Source: Symbiodinium natans
Lineage: Eukaryota; Sar; Dinophyceae; Suessiales; Symbiodiniaceae
Assembly: GCA_905221605.1 (NCBI GenBank)
Contig: CAJNDS010000219.1
Span: forward strand, 1 to 64,000
Direction: 5' to 3'
DNA: 64,000 nt
Position 1 is the first letter of the stretch. Each line of letters begins with the position of its first letter. The translations under genes and the position numbers were made by a program. This document shows positions 53,730-64,000 of the stretch, piece by piece. Under the pieces are notes generated by a model. It was given only the letters and a program-made list of their open reading frames with translations. It made no database searches and was not told the DNA's origin.

Positions 53730-56221
53730 TGGTGGGGCGGGACGATGTCTGTGCCTTGGGAACGCGTTTATTCGGGGCATTCTGGGGCTATCGGGCCTAT
53801 CGGAGTTGCTGCCCGACCATCAGGAAGTGCGTTCCGCAGCCTTGGTGGAGCCGCAGGATCTGGACGTCCAGCAGGACAGCGCCAAGCGATCAGACTTGCC
53901 TGTTTTAGAATTCTGACGTATTCTACCCTTAGCTCTCTACGTAGCAAGACCTGGCCATGGCCTTGTGTTTGACCCTTTCCCTGCAACAACATGTCAGATG
54001 TGCAGAAGCTCCCGCACTCCATGATGCCTCCACGCCTCCCTTTCCAAGAGTCGAAGGTGTCTATGTAAGGTCTAAGTGGGGGAGGAAGGAGAGTTCCAAG
54101 TTGCGAGGAGCAGCGAGGCGAGGCCGGGCTGCTTGTGGAGGCCGAGGCGCCGCCAGGCGCCTTCGCCACTGGTGCTGTTCCCTTCCGCACGGCGTCCGCA
54201 CGCGCCAGCGCCCAATGTGAGGAGCTCTTTGTGTGCTCAGCGCCGCCCTGGGCCCGCTGGCACCTTGCGAGCTGATGGCAAGGCACATCTCGAAAAGCCT
54301 TGTGCAGGATCTTCAGAAGCGCCGCAAACGATCGATTCGGGCTTGGATTGCACTCCGTGATCATGATTTCTTCCAATGATGGGTACTTGGCCAAGTGATC
54401 CGGCTGGTGTGGTTGGGATCCCTCTCAGATTCACAAATGTCGCAGCTTTGCAACTCCAGCTTTCGTAGAGCCCCAGAGAGGGCGTAGGGGCATCTAGGCC
54501 GGGCTGACCTCGCGACTTCCTCAAAGCAAGAGGCCGACACTCCAGCAGTATGCGGCCTTTCTGGAGGAAGAGGGCATCGAGGCGAAAGGTGGGGAGCGAG
54601 AATAGGAAACACAGAAGTGCGATCATTCCGTGTCATGGCATGGCTCGGGTAACAGCTGTTGATGACACCCGGCGAGGCGCAGAAGGGCCTGTGGCCGGCT
54701 ATCCTGCTGTCAAGACGGCGGCGGGGCCTAGCGCAGGCAGTGATGCGAGACGTTGAAGCACAGTTTCGTGTTTGAGAGGGGCCTGTCCCAATAGGACTTG
54801 CCCGTTCTTGTTGCCATCCGAAAAAATCCTCTCTGGAGTGGAACCGAAGCCAGATTCTCGACATTCATCAGAGTGTGCAGATGTAGTGATGTAGTGCAGG
54901 TCTGCCCACTGATGGGGAGGAACCCCTTGCCAAAATGGCAGGTGTGGACGACAGAGGCGAGGCTTGTGCGAGGGTCTGTTCCCAGATGGCGCTAACTTCT
55001 TTGGGGGCGACGAGCCAGTCCCTCCATGCTTCCCTGGGCTCCTTGTGCTCTTGTGTCCATGGCTTCCAAGAGTCAACTACATGCTGCAATATGTCGGTAG
55101 GTGCTGGCGGCTCGGCGGAACTGGCGCTGGCTGCTGCAGCACGCGCCCGGACAAAAAAAAGGACCAAGCTGGAACTACTGCTCTCGGTCCGAAAGAACTC
55201 TGAGAAATCCTTTCCAAGGTGAGGGTCGAGAGGAGTTGGTGAAGGCGCTCCTCCAGGCGAGGGCGGCCTGTGCGAAGAAAGTCCCACGTTCAGCAGCCAG
55301 CGCATGGATTTGATCCCGCGCACGTCACCACACTTCGCGTGATTTGTGTCCGCCTTTTTTTGCCAAGGGTTTTTTTGCAATTGCCTTCGCAGGTCGGGAC
55401 CTCTCCCAACGGCAGCGCGCGGGGGATGCCTCCCAGGCCTTTTTTGTGTCAGGAAGCGAGCGAAGCGCAGGTTTTGGAGCGTCACGTGATCTTTTTTTTG
55501 GAATCTCGGGCTGCCCAGGAGTTCTGACAGTACTTTCCGTGCAGTGCAAGTTCCCAAGCTCAACACAAGTACAAGCGGCATCAGTGCCATGCCTCGCTAC
55601 AGGGGTTACACGCCTCTGCATGCCGCCTGCGCGGCGGGGCAAGAAGGCTGGTGAACCGATTCGTGTTTTCAGGTGTGGGCAGCGATCCCCAATGAGCTTC
55701 CCCATCAAGCTCGGCATCTTGACATGCGCCCATTTGCTCAGCCCATGTCTGCTCTCTGAGTCTCAGGCGTCGTGGCCATGCTCCTGGATGCCCGGGCCAA
55801 TGTCAGATCCATGACAGAGGCCAGGAAAGTCTGCACCCTGACTTGGGCCCAGAACAACGCTACCCCCCATGCAAGTTAGTTAAGCTCCCATCCAGAACAA
55901 ACCCTCCTCTTCACTACAACTCCACATATGGGAGCAATTCATGGAGTTGAGGCTGCTTGCTTGCAACTGCCCAAGCTGACGCCAGGCGAGGACGAGCCCC
56001 GCACAACTGGCGGCAGCCCAGGGCGCAGCTCGGCACGGTCCAAAAAGCCCTTAAGGGCGTCGACAAGGGGCGAGCTTCCTGCAGAAGTCTGAAGTCGGGA
56101 ACGCACAGTCAGGCGCGACTTGCATTGAGCAATTTCCCTAGCTTTTTCCCCGACGTCACATTATCTGGGAAACCCGTGAATCCCCCCCCCCCCCCCCCCA
56201 TTTTCCCTTTCTTCTTCTGAG
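53730..56221. other. Unassigned stretch with long minus-strand frames
   Basis: The carrier-domain exon must end near 53,720, and no further domain of the enzyme was recognised. On the minus strand, frames at 55,590-54,868 (240 codons) and 54,864-53,768 in pieces run almost head to tail, with sequence such as E-A-W-R-D-W-L-V-A. This could be another decayed minus-strand retroelement, but no diagnostic motif was found. A C18 run closes the stretch at 56,182-56,199. Confidence 0.3.
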
Positions 56222-59200
56222 GATGCGGCCACCCTGGCTCGACTTCTGGCCGTCGAGGGCGCTGAGGCCTACCTCTGCATCCTCCACAACTCAATCATAC
56301 GGCTCTGTATAGTAGAGCGTACATTGTAATCCGCATGTTTTTTTATAGTATAGTATCAAGTTCGTATACCAAGGTGCATTCTTGTACAGTGCACAGAGCC
56401 CAGTCACTGCTTGTTATATCACATTCAATGGTGTGCTCAACCCCCCCCCCCCCCCTCCCGATGCGTTCCCGTTAAAGACCACCCACAAAAGGAAGCCGCG
56501 GGGAGGGGGGGGGGGGTCGCCTTCTTGCCGCGCATCCTGCAGGGGGTGGCCACCTGGGCGCGCGACGTGGACCAGCCTCCTGGCCCAAACCTCTTGCGCC
56601 GAGTTGGCCAGGTGATCCCATGGTTCCGTTCATTAGCATACTATTACTATTGTTTTTCATATCATACTGGAACGGATGAAAGTGTATGAGGTGGGAGACG
56701 CTTGTTGACCTTGAGCTGGGAAGATTTTCGGAATCGAACATGACTTGACAGGACGCGAGTGGTAGCCGAGTGTCGCAAGCCCGGCCCTGGCAACTTGTGA
56801 GAGCTGACAGTCCTCTAAGGCAGACTATCCTCCACCTGGCGGCGAGGCACGAATTAGCCCATGACCATGTTTGGAGGGAGGGGGATGGGGGGGGGGGCTA
56901 GCGCTCATGCCGAGACATATCATTTGCCTTGCCGATTGCCGGCCAAAGCTGCAGACATTCGCTGAGACACCTATGTTGCAACGCCCCTTGACATTTTACC
57001 ATTCCAATGTCTGGAGGTCCGGAGAGGTGAAAGCTGTGGAGACTGTGCTGGTCAAAGTGAAGGCATGTCCCAAGGGTTTCGAGAGGTTTCGAGATGGTGG
57101 GTGCCGCAGCAGCGGTCAATGTACATGTGTTCTTTCCTTGCGATGGTCAAAGGGGGTACGGGCGTTTTACAAGTGGCATTTCAACCCCCAGTCCCCGATG
57201 CTCAGAAAAACCCCAACGTCCGTAAGCCCCTTCAATCCCTTAAAAACATCATCAGGGACCCTAACACCCATCTTGAGACCCCAAATTTTGCACCCCTTAG
57301 AAATGAGTCGCCGGGTCCCAGACGCCAGGGCCTCCGCGCCAAAGACGGCGGCTTGGAAGCCAAGGATCGTTGGAGCAGGCGCGACGACTTTGGGGGGGGG
57401 GGGGGTCCGAATGGGTCCGATTTTCTTGGTGTGCTTGAGTTTCAGGATTTGGGGTTGTGAAATATGAAGCCTCATGTAGCATAAACGGTACATGTTTCCA
57501 TGTTTTTTTAGCTGCTGGAGGGGTGGGGCGGTGGACCTGAAAGCTTTTTCAGGACGGCCCTCGAATGGGCGGTGGCCAACGGCCATGAGGAGGCAGCAGA
57601 CGCACGGCTCAGAGCAAGCTTGAGTGGATCACCGCCCTGGTCAGTAAGAAGTACGGGGGGGTTTCCGACATTAGGGGTACCTTCTTGGGGTCTGGACTAT
57701 ACGGGAATGCTATTGTGGTGGGGTCTACTATAGGGGGTCCCCTTACTTTCGTAAACTCCGATATGGTGTCAAGTTGCTCCTGCTGCTAGGCGTTTCTTTC
57801 TTTGGGGAGTTCCCCACCACTTCTCACTCTCTCTCTTTCTCCCCGACTCTCTCTCTCTCTCTCTCTCGCAAGGTCTAAAAACCTTTAGACTCACAACGCT
57901 CCGAGGCGTTAAAATGCACCCCTTCTCCCTTTCTCCCTTTCTCCCTTTCTCTCTTTCTCCCTTTCTCCCTTTCTCCCTTTCTCCCTTTCTCCCTTTCTCC
58001 CTTTCTCCCTTTCTCCCTTTCTCCCTTTCTCCCTGTCTCTGACATACCAAGGTGTGCCTCATACGGAATGGCGCCTTCTCAGGCGGCATCCCGGATGCCC
58101 TTCTGGAGAACTACCAGGCTTTCCAGCGTGAGCAAGGGACACGTAGCCGCGTAGCCAGAATCGCAAGAACCGCATGGAGCCGCATGTAGAGCCCTGCCGA
58201 AGTCTCTTTCACGCCAAGCTCCTTCGCCTCTCGTGAGCGTTAGGCTTCAGCATGTGGAATGTTGGGGGCCTCCTGTCAGGAACCCACGTCACAGGTCACA
58301 GCATTCCTTCGTTTTTCTTTGTTGCAAGAGGGCAGCTTCTTTCAGGTGGACCTCTCGGCGCCGTCCAAGCCTGGACAGCCCAAAGCGGCGCGGAAGGAGG
58401 GCCTTCGGATGCACTGGGCAGTGCTGGGGCACTGTGCGGTCGAAGCGTAAAGTGTGCAGAACAGGATCCTTGCGACAGAACATGAATACACGCAACTTGT
58501 TTAGCCCCGACAGAGCTCTGTTGCACAAAACTCCCTCGTGGCGCAGGAGGTCCAGCCTGATGCCAAGATCGCCTCACTCGTTTCCTCGCTGCCCTCCAGC
58601 GCGGAGTGTTGCGAGGTGCTCTGTTCTGGTCAGCTTTGCGAGGGTCTTGTGCTGAACAACACAACGACCTGCAGTTTGCGGCCCGAAGTCAGACATGTAA
58701 AGGTGAGTGTAGTACCTGTCTGTTCGACATGACAGTTATCAGAGACCTCTTCCTGAGCTTGAAAAACTCCACATTCTGAGTCATGAATACCCCTGAGCTG
58801 CGGGACTAGATTGAATGACTAGAGTGCTAGATTCCCCAGAGTCTTTTTTGTCCTGAGGAGAAGCAGCTCTTTGCCCTGACAGCTCTGCGAGTGCTTCGGC
58901 TCACGATGGAAGCAGATGCCAAAGGCATTCAAAGGGTGAAGCTACTTTGCTTTTCTGGCCGACTCCCCCGATAGGTACAGCATGCTAGCCAAGAGAGCCA
59001 GCAACCTTCACTGTTGCTTGTAAACAACAACATCTTCTTTCACAGCCTCATGAGGCCCAGATTTCCGGCCCGTGCAGAATTTTTTCTGGTCACATTTGGG
59101 AAAGCCTCCACAAAGGCTGCAGCCGACTGCAGACTTGCCTCAAGATGCGCCACAGGGTGGACCCCAGAGTATCTAGGGCCATGTACCCACACTGAGCTTT

Positions 59201-60928
59201 GAGGGCATTCCAACATCCGCCGGGACCGAGTCAAGTGAAGCCCCCAAAACCCCCCTAAAGCCATCCTAAAGCCATCCTAAGCCCCACGACCATCCCCCAA
59301 ACCCGAAAGTGCACCCGAAACCCTCGCAAGGACTTCTGCTGCGGCGCCAAAGAACACCGCGACGCGGCGCGGCGCAGCGGGGCCGTGGGCAGGCTCGGGG
59401 GGTCGTCGACGAGTCGACAATTTCCCGGAGTATGGAGATGTGGGAGTTTCCGAGAATTGGGGGTCCCAGTATGTCGCATGAGTGTATCGAGGGGAGCCCT
59501 CTCTTGGGACTCTGGTGGGGAGCTGAGCTTATAAGTTCGAAGATTGAATGGACTGGATTCCTTGCTTTTGTAACTTTCCAAGGGCCCTAAACCCTAAACC
59601 CTAAACCCTAAACCCTAAACCCTAAACCCTAAACCCTAAATCCTAAATCCTAAATCCTAAACCCTAAACCCTAAACCCTAAACCCTAAACCCTAAACCCT
59701 ACACCCTGAACCCTGAACCCTCGAACCCTAAACCCTAAACCACTTCTTGGAGGCTCCTGGCCTTGCTATCCGGCCAGCGATCAGAGGCGGCTTTAGGGTT
59801 TTAGGGTTTTAGGGTTTTAGGGGTGGTTATTGGGTTGTGGTTTCATAGGGGGTTGGGGCTTTTGGGGGTGGTCGGTTTGGGGCGGTCTGGGGGTGTAGGG
59901 CTTTTTGGGGTTTAGAGGTTGAGGGGGTTTGGCAGGTGTGGTGGTTCATTCTTTGAGCGGGGTCACAGGGCTTAGGGTTTATGAGAGGGTGTGAGGAGGG
60001 GAGGTTTCGGGGTTTTGGGTTTAGGGGTTGAGGTTCTCTTCAGGAGGTAGTTTCTGGAATGAGATCCCTTGTAGGAAGGTCTCTTCTAGCACTTCGGGGG
60101 ATTAGGGAACTCTTTGAGAAGGTCCTCTCTTATATTGCTCCTGTTTTTTTTTGCGAGGCTCGGGCCGGCACCCTAACTCCTAAACCCCAAACACTTTAAA
60201 GAGCACCTCTAGGGTGTGGTGGGGTGTGGTGTGCAAGCCTCTGGCGCTTCGTCCCTAAGTCAGGTGGTGGCTGCCGCAGCTCAGACGTTTCTTGGCACGT
60301 GGGCTTGGGGGAGGTTGAGGGGTTGAGGGATGGAGGGGCACGGGGTAAGGGATGGTAGGCTTGGCGCCGGAGAGGGTGACACAGCTTCGGTTGTTGATGG
60401 TACGCATCCTCAGGACAACTCTTGGATGTAAGGGCGATAGCGAGCCCGCTGCAGCAGAGCGGTGAAATCTATGCCCAAAAGTCTATGATATGGCATCAAA
60501 GAGCCACGAGCCACGCTGCTTGTCTGCAGCCCGTGCAGCAGAGGCTGCGAAACATTGCGGCAGATCGACCAGGAGCGACAGCCTTGTGCGAGGAAGGAGG
60601 TCCCCTTTTGCAGGGACAGTGTCTTAGTCTTGAGATGGGATGAGATGGGATGAAGAGGGATGAGGCGGGGTGAGATGGGCGTGGAGCATCGTGGAGCCCT
60701 GTTGATGGTCAATGGAGGTGTGGCGCTCCTTCTGGACGTTGTCAAGCGAGGGGAGAACTCTCCTGAGGCTGTGATGGCATTCGTGGGATTACATGGGGTG
60801 CACTGCTCATTTCTCAAGAAGAGGTTCTTTTGGCTTTGACAAATGCGTTTGCTGTCCAGGCCTGGCGGGCTGCTTCCGCGCTCGCAAACATCGCGGAGTT
60901 CGCAGAACTTGCTCCAGTGCTTCGTGAG
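56222..60928 (+). CDS. Armadillo/HEAT-repeat protein with ankyrin-like segment (multi-exon, partial model)
   Basis: Candidate exons with matching splice signals: 56,222-~56,270 (D-A-A-T-L-A-R-L-L-A-V-E-G), 56,543-56,611 (G-V-A-T-W-A-R-D-V-D), 57,553-57,643 (T-A-L-E-W-A-V-A-N-G-H-E-E-A-A, ankyrin-like, donor GTAAGA), 58,052-58,127 (V-C-L-I-R-N-G-A-F and L-L-E-N-Y-Q-A-F-Q), 58,547-58,702 (donor GTGAGT), 58,858-58,935 (L-F-A-L-T-A-L-R-V-L-R-L), 60,530-~60,600 (L-R-N-I-A-A-D-R-P-G and C-E-E-G-G), ~60,696-60,782 (L-L-M-V-N-G-G-V-A-L-L-L) and 60,860-60,928 (A-S-A-L-A-N-I-A-E). The last three have clear armadillo spacing and would form a binding surface. Start, stop and whether all exons belong to one gene are unknown; they might also be the 3' part of the adenylation gene. 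Confidence 0.5.
57821..58036 (+). repeat. CT and (CCCTTTCT)n microsatellites before an exon
   Basis: Pure CT at 57,849-57,866, then about fifteen TCCCTTTC units at 57,919-58,036. The tract ends 15 bp before the exon at 58,052 and supplies its polypyrimidine tract. The minus-strand E-K-G-R-K-G-E-R frame is an artefact. Confidence 0.95.
59585..59823 (+). repeat. Interstitial CCCTAAA array with inverted TTTTAGGG units
   Basis: About twenty CCCTAAA heptamers at 59,585-59,740, with CCCTAAAT, CCCTGAA and CCCTACA variants. After 50 bp, four TTTTAGGG octamers lie in the opposite orientation (59,792-59,820), and G/T-rich decayed units continue to about 60,150. The block lies in an intron of the armadillo gene. 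Confidence 0.95.
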
Positions 60929-61920
60929 GCTCCAGATCCCGGGGTCTCATGTGGCGGTTGCTGCTGGGGCCGGGAGTGGGATCATGCTGGTAATAGTATG
61001 GTTTGTCATGTCTGCATTGCTTTGCGGACCATGTTCTGTTGCGACTTCTGGACTTGGAGGTTGCGAAAGTCTTCCCTTGAATCTCAGACTCTCAGACTTC
61101 AAAAAGGGCCTTCAGGAACCTGAAGCTATCACGTCGTGGGGAGGCTGGTGCGGTCCCTGAGCTTCGCAGCCTCTCGGGGCAGCTTCCCAGCAGTTTGCAG
61201 TGAGCAGCGAAAAAGTGCGGCGTATGAATGTTTGCTCGATGGGTGTTCTCCATGCTTTATTTGATGATGGCCAATAACTCTGTGAGGAGCCTGCATGGGG
61301 CAAGAAGCACCTTCAAAAAGCCCTTACCGCATTGGCCCCCCTTCTCTCTTCTCTCGGCTCTCAGAAGAGACAAGAGGCTCTCTCGCCAAGCCAAGTTATT
61401 TCTGTTTCCCCACTGGCGAGTTGGAGCGATGGCGGCAGGAGGCTCCACGCAGTTGAGAGGGGGGGTGTTTGGCCGATGTTTTTTTGCCCATCGCAGTTCT
61501 GGCCGATGTTTACGACTATGCAGAAATGTATACGGTATCTGTTTATGTGTTTGCATATGTGTGTGATGTGTATGTGCATGCGTATATATGCATGTGTGCC
61601 ATGATAGACAATTCTGAAGGCTTGCAAGTGGGACTGGCACTGCAGCCATTCGAGCTCCCCCCAACCCCCACATATGCCCAGTACAACGGCCAATAGCACA
61701 AGTGAAGTGACAGCCCCCCCCCCCCCCTTTTCCCCCCCCGCCCTTCCCCCCCCCCCCCCCCCAGATCTCCGCTTGAAATATGAGACTGCAAACGGAGGGA
61801 ACACTCGAAATGCAGTTCATTTGCATGAGCAAACCGTTTAAACGTTTAGAATTCATTCGCGCTGTATTGAGTACAGTCTACCTTTGATAAGTTGCCATGT
61901 CTGCCAAGTTGCCACGCCAG
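60929..61920. other. No gene recognised between the armadillo gene and Ran; C-runs
   Basis: C-rich homopolymers dominate 61,714-61,762, and TG/TA-rich simple sequence lies at 61,545-61,600. The minus-strand 199-codon frame at 61,257-61,856 runs through these and is poly-Gly-like. A Ran 5' exon with the start codon should lie here but was not identified. Confidence 0.4.
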
Positions 61921-63213
61921 GACCGGAGTTCAAGCTCGTGCTCTGCGGTGACGGAGGCGCTCCGCGCAGGTTCTCTGCCATGTGTGGTGCCTGTGCCCTG
62001 TGCCGTTTTGGGAAGGTGTTGGAAAGACGACCCTGGTCAAGCGCCACCTCACAGGCAAGAGGGCCAAGAGAGAGCCAAGAGAAGTCAGCGCTTGGGCCCC
62101 ACAATGGTCTACTGACACTCAAGCGTGAGCCGAGCTCTGAAGAAGCAGGCGAGTTCGAGAAGAAGTACATTCCCACCCTGGGTGCGAGCCGCAGATCCTT
62201 TTTTAAGGCAAGTTGAGGCGCTCCGTAAGTGTGGGTGTTGAGCGGGTAGTGTGTGAGCTCAGCGTCAACGCCGCGGAGCCCTCTCCCGCTTTCCCAAGGT
62301 GTTGAGGTCCACCCACTGCGGTTCACCACGAACTGTGCCGCTCTCAGCAAAGGTTTTTTTCAGCAGCAGCTTACATAATTAGCGCAGTTACATCACATGT
62401 AAAAGTGTATGAGACACACTAGGTGACTAGGTGATTCAACAGTTCTCGAACAGTGAGAGGCTTTGGTGAGGTTCTCTGAACCTTCTTCAAAAATCTGTGG
62501 TTCGGGAGGGCCTTCGTGGTTTCATGCTCAGATGTTGCGCCGCTACGGCCGGCCCCTTTGCAACAAAGCTTTATTGAGAAGCTTAACCTCTGTAAATGCT
62601 TTAGACCCTAGACATCCCTAATAGGCCCGCCCACCCCCAAAATCCTGCAAGCCTTACAACCCCTGCAGCTAAGGCTTTAACAAAGGCCAGAAATGAGCCC
62701 TCGAAACCCTCGAAAGACTCTTTCGGGGGTCTAATTGTGAGGTGGCCCGCTGACCTTCAACGTGTGGGACACAGCTGGCCAGGAGCCCCTCATAAAGTTG
62801 TGAAGGGGGCTTAGGTAGCCTTTGGAAAAGAGCCAATTGGGGGCTTCCCTTTCAAGGGGGGGCCTTTGAGGGACTTCTCGGGTTTTATTGAAGAACTCTG
62901 GGAGTTGCCTCCGCCTGCCATTTGAATTTGCAGGAGAAGTTCGGCGGCCTGCGCGATGGCTACTACATTCAGGGCCTGCATCTCTGCTTGGGCGATCACC
63001 TTCAAACCTCTCTGGACATGAGAAGCTTAATATGAGGCTGTCATCTCACTCAAAAAGGAAACGTTCAGCACGTCGTGGTGGTCCGATCATGGTTTTTTCT
63101 TCATTGTTGCGTAACCTCGCCGTCTCGCCTGCCTTCCTTTTGTTTCGGAAGAACGTTTGCAAGGCCAGTGCGCCATCATCATGTTCGACGTGACGTCCCG
63201 CATCACCTACAAG
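61921..63213 (+). CDS. RAN: Ran GTPase (seven exons; 3' end beyond window)
   Basis: Ran is the small GTPase that drives nuclear import/export through importins and exportins. Exons: 61,921-61,956 (P-E-F-K-L-V-L-C-G-D-G), 62,016-62,054 (V-G-K-T-T-L-V-K-R-H-L-T), 62,149-62,181 (E-F-E-K-K-Y-I-P-T-L), 62,299-62,334 (V-E-V-H-P-L-R-F-T-T-N), 62,742-62,782 (F-N-V-W-D-T-A-G-Q), 62,934-62,973 (E-K-F-G-G-L-R-D-G-Y-Y-I-Q) and 63,164-63,213 (C-A-I-I-M-F-D-V-T-S-R-I-T-Y-K). P-loop, switch I, the DTAGQ motif and the catalytic Gln are present. Frame is kept at each join. The exon with ATG and the N-V-P-N-W exon onward (with NKVD and SAK) were not found in the window. Donors are GC, GC, GT, GT, GA, GC and GC. 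Confidence 0.95.
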
Positions 63214-64000
63214 GCATAAGGGGCCGCTGTTCAACTCCCAGGGTGAGGTCTGGCTTTCACATGCATGCACATGCATAGGCTATGCACAAGAGCAGGTCCG
63301 CACGCATGAAGCAGTTGGGGCGGTCGACAGGGGCCTGCAGGGGGGTGACTTAATGGATCTTGGCAGCGGATGGGCATGGATGCGTCAGCCCTTCAACAAA
63401 TGCCATGCTTCCCCCCTTCAAGCATGCGCCTCGTCAATGCTCAAGCTTTTCCTAAGCGCATCACGAAAAGACGTGGAGAAGCAGTTCCACACATGAAAAC
63501 GCATGGACTTGGCACAATCCGTCAAAAGGCCCGCCAGGCTCTGCACCTAGATCCACCGCAGCAAGACCATGCAAGAACCCCCCAGCACAGCCTTTGAAAG
63601 GCACCCCCCCCCCCCCCCACCCTTCCGTCCGTTGCATCCCCATGCTTTCTCAGCTCCCCAGTCTTTGCCTCGGCCACCGTTAGAGGGAGCCATGGCTTTC
63701 AAGCACGACGTGGAGCACAATGCTCTGGTGAACAGCGACTCCATGCTCCTCGGCTGAGTTGGCTCCTTCTTCGCGTGCTTCTGCTCCCTCTTGCCTTTGA
63801 GCCTGGCAGCCCTAGGGAAGCACGACAGCGACAAAGAAGCGTTACTGCAAGACTACAAGTAGCCAGTTTCATAGTAAGATTCATACATGGTTCTTGTTCA
63901 TGCGCGCTCGAAAAACGAAGGTCGGATGACACGGAGGCCAGGTGCCAGCTTTCATGGTGCTCGACTTTGTCATACTTACCTTCGGCGTGTGCAGGGTAGA
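63214..64000. other. Ran intron continuing to the window edge
   Basis: The exon ends in T-Y-K at 63,213 with a GC donor, and the next Ran residues (N-V-P-N-W-H) are not encoded in any plus frame up to 64,000. The intron is therefore at least 780 bp. It contains a C15 run near 63,604-63,619 and short frames only. Confidence 0.6.

Noticed and set aside
57769-58089. Minus-strand protein of repeated E-K-G-R-K-G-E-R
   Set aside because: It is a translation of the CCCTTTCT microsatellite.
61257-61856. 199-codon minus-strand frame before Ran
   Set aside because: It crosses long C-runs that read as poly-Gly and has no recognisable motif.

Overview
The window looks like nuclear DNA of a dinoflagellate, probably a Symbiodiniaceae-like species. 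The grounds are: tandem relicts of the dinoflagellate spliced leader near 39.63-39.68 kb; introns with GC and GA 5' splice sites that become visible once a Ran GTPase is read exon by exon; many interstitial TTTAGGG/CCCTAAA telomere-like tracts; a dinoflagellate-type 5S rRNA fragment; and Copia and LINE retroelement debris. No prokaryotic gene organisation is present, and most long open frames are shadows or repeat copies.

Layout. 1-11,990: six head-to-tail copies of a ~2 kb repeat, each with an exon-like 64-bp segment and an internal inverted pair. 11,991-12,080: a stray 90-bp piece of that repeat fused to a Ty1/Copia polyprotein (12,081-15,600) that has an integrase but no reverse transcriptase. 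15,600-18,290: a GC-rich block of broken coding sequence. 18,290-22,700: mostly featureless, with a possible transposase remnant and a 5S rRNA-derived fragment. 22,700-27,240: a decayed minus-strand LINE (zinc-ribbon/coiled-coil ORF1, endonuclease, partial reverse transcriptase, then a P-loop segment), interrupted by a TCCGCGGAAGG repeat cluster. 27,450-31,700: minisatellites, a perfect-arm hairpin with telomeric repeats in its stem, and short-repeat DNA.

From 32.9 kb to the right edge every recognisable host gene lies on the plus strand, as expected for dinoflagellate unidirectional gene clusters. (1) 32,942-37,739: a multi-exon gene joining tandem globin-like domains to a six-helix ion-channel-like domain. 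(2) 39,632-41,090: a spliced-leader-headed LINE ORF1/endonuclease fragment, followed by a GAA tract and an acidic repeat-containing frame. (3) 42,953-53,720 or beyond: an adenylation-thiolation (NRPS-like or aminoadipate-reductase-like) gene cut into many very small exons, with core motifs A1-A3, A6-A10 and the phosphopantetheine site LGGDSL readable in order. (4) 56,222-60,928: exons of an armadillo/HEAT-type protein with an ankyrin-like piece. (5) 61,921 to the edge: seven exons of Ran GTPase.

The host genes do not form an obvious pathway. Their shared features are architectural: exons down to 30 nt, many GC-AG introns with short direct repeats at both junctions, pyrimidine microsatellites just upstream of acceptors, and telomere-like tracts inside introns. 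Exon models were built by hand from reading frame, splice dinucleotides and family motifs; no transcript or database search was available.
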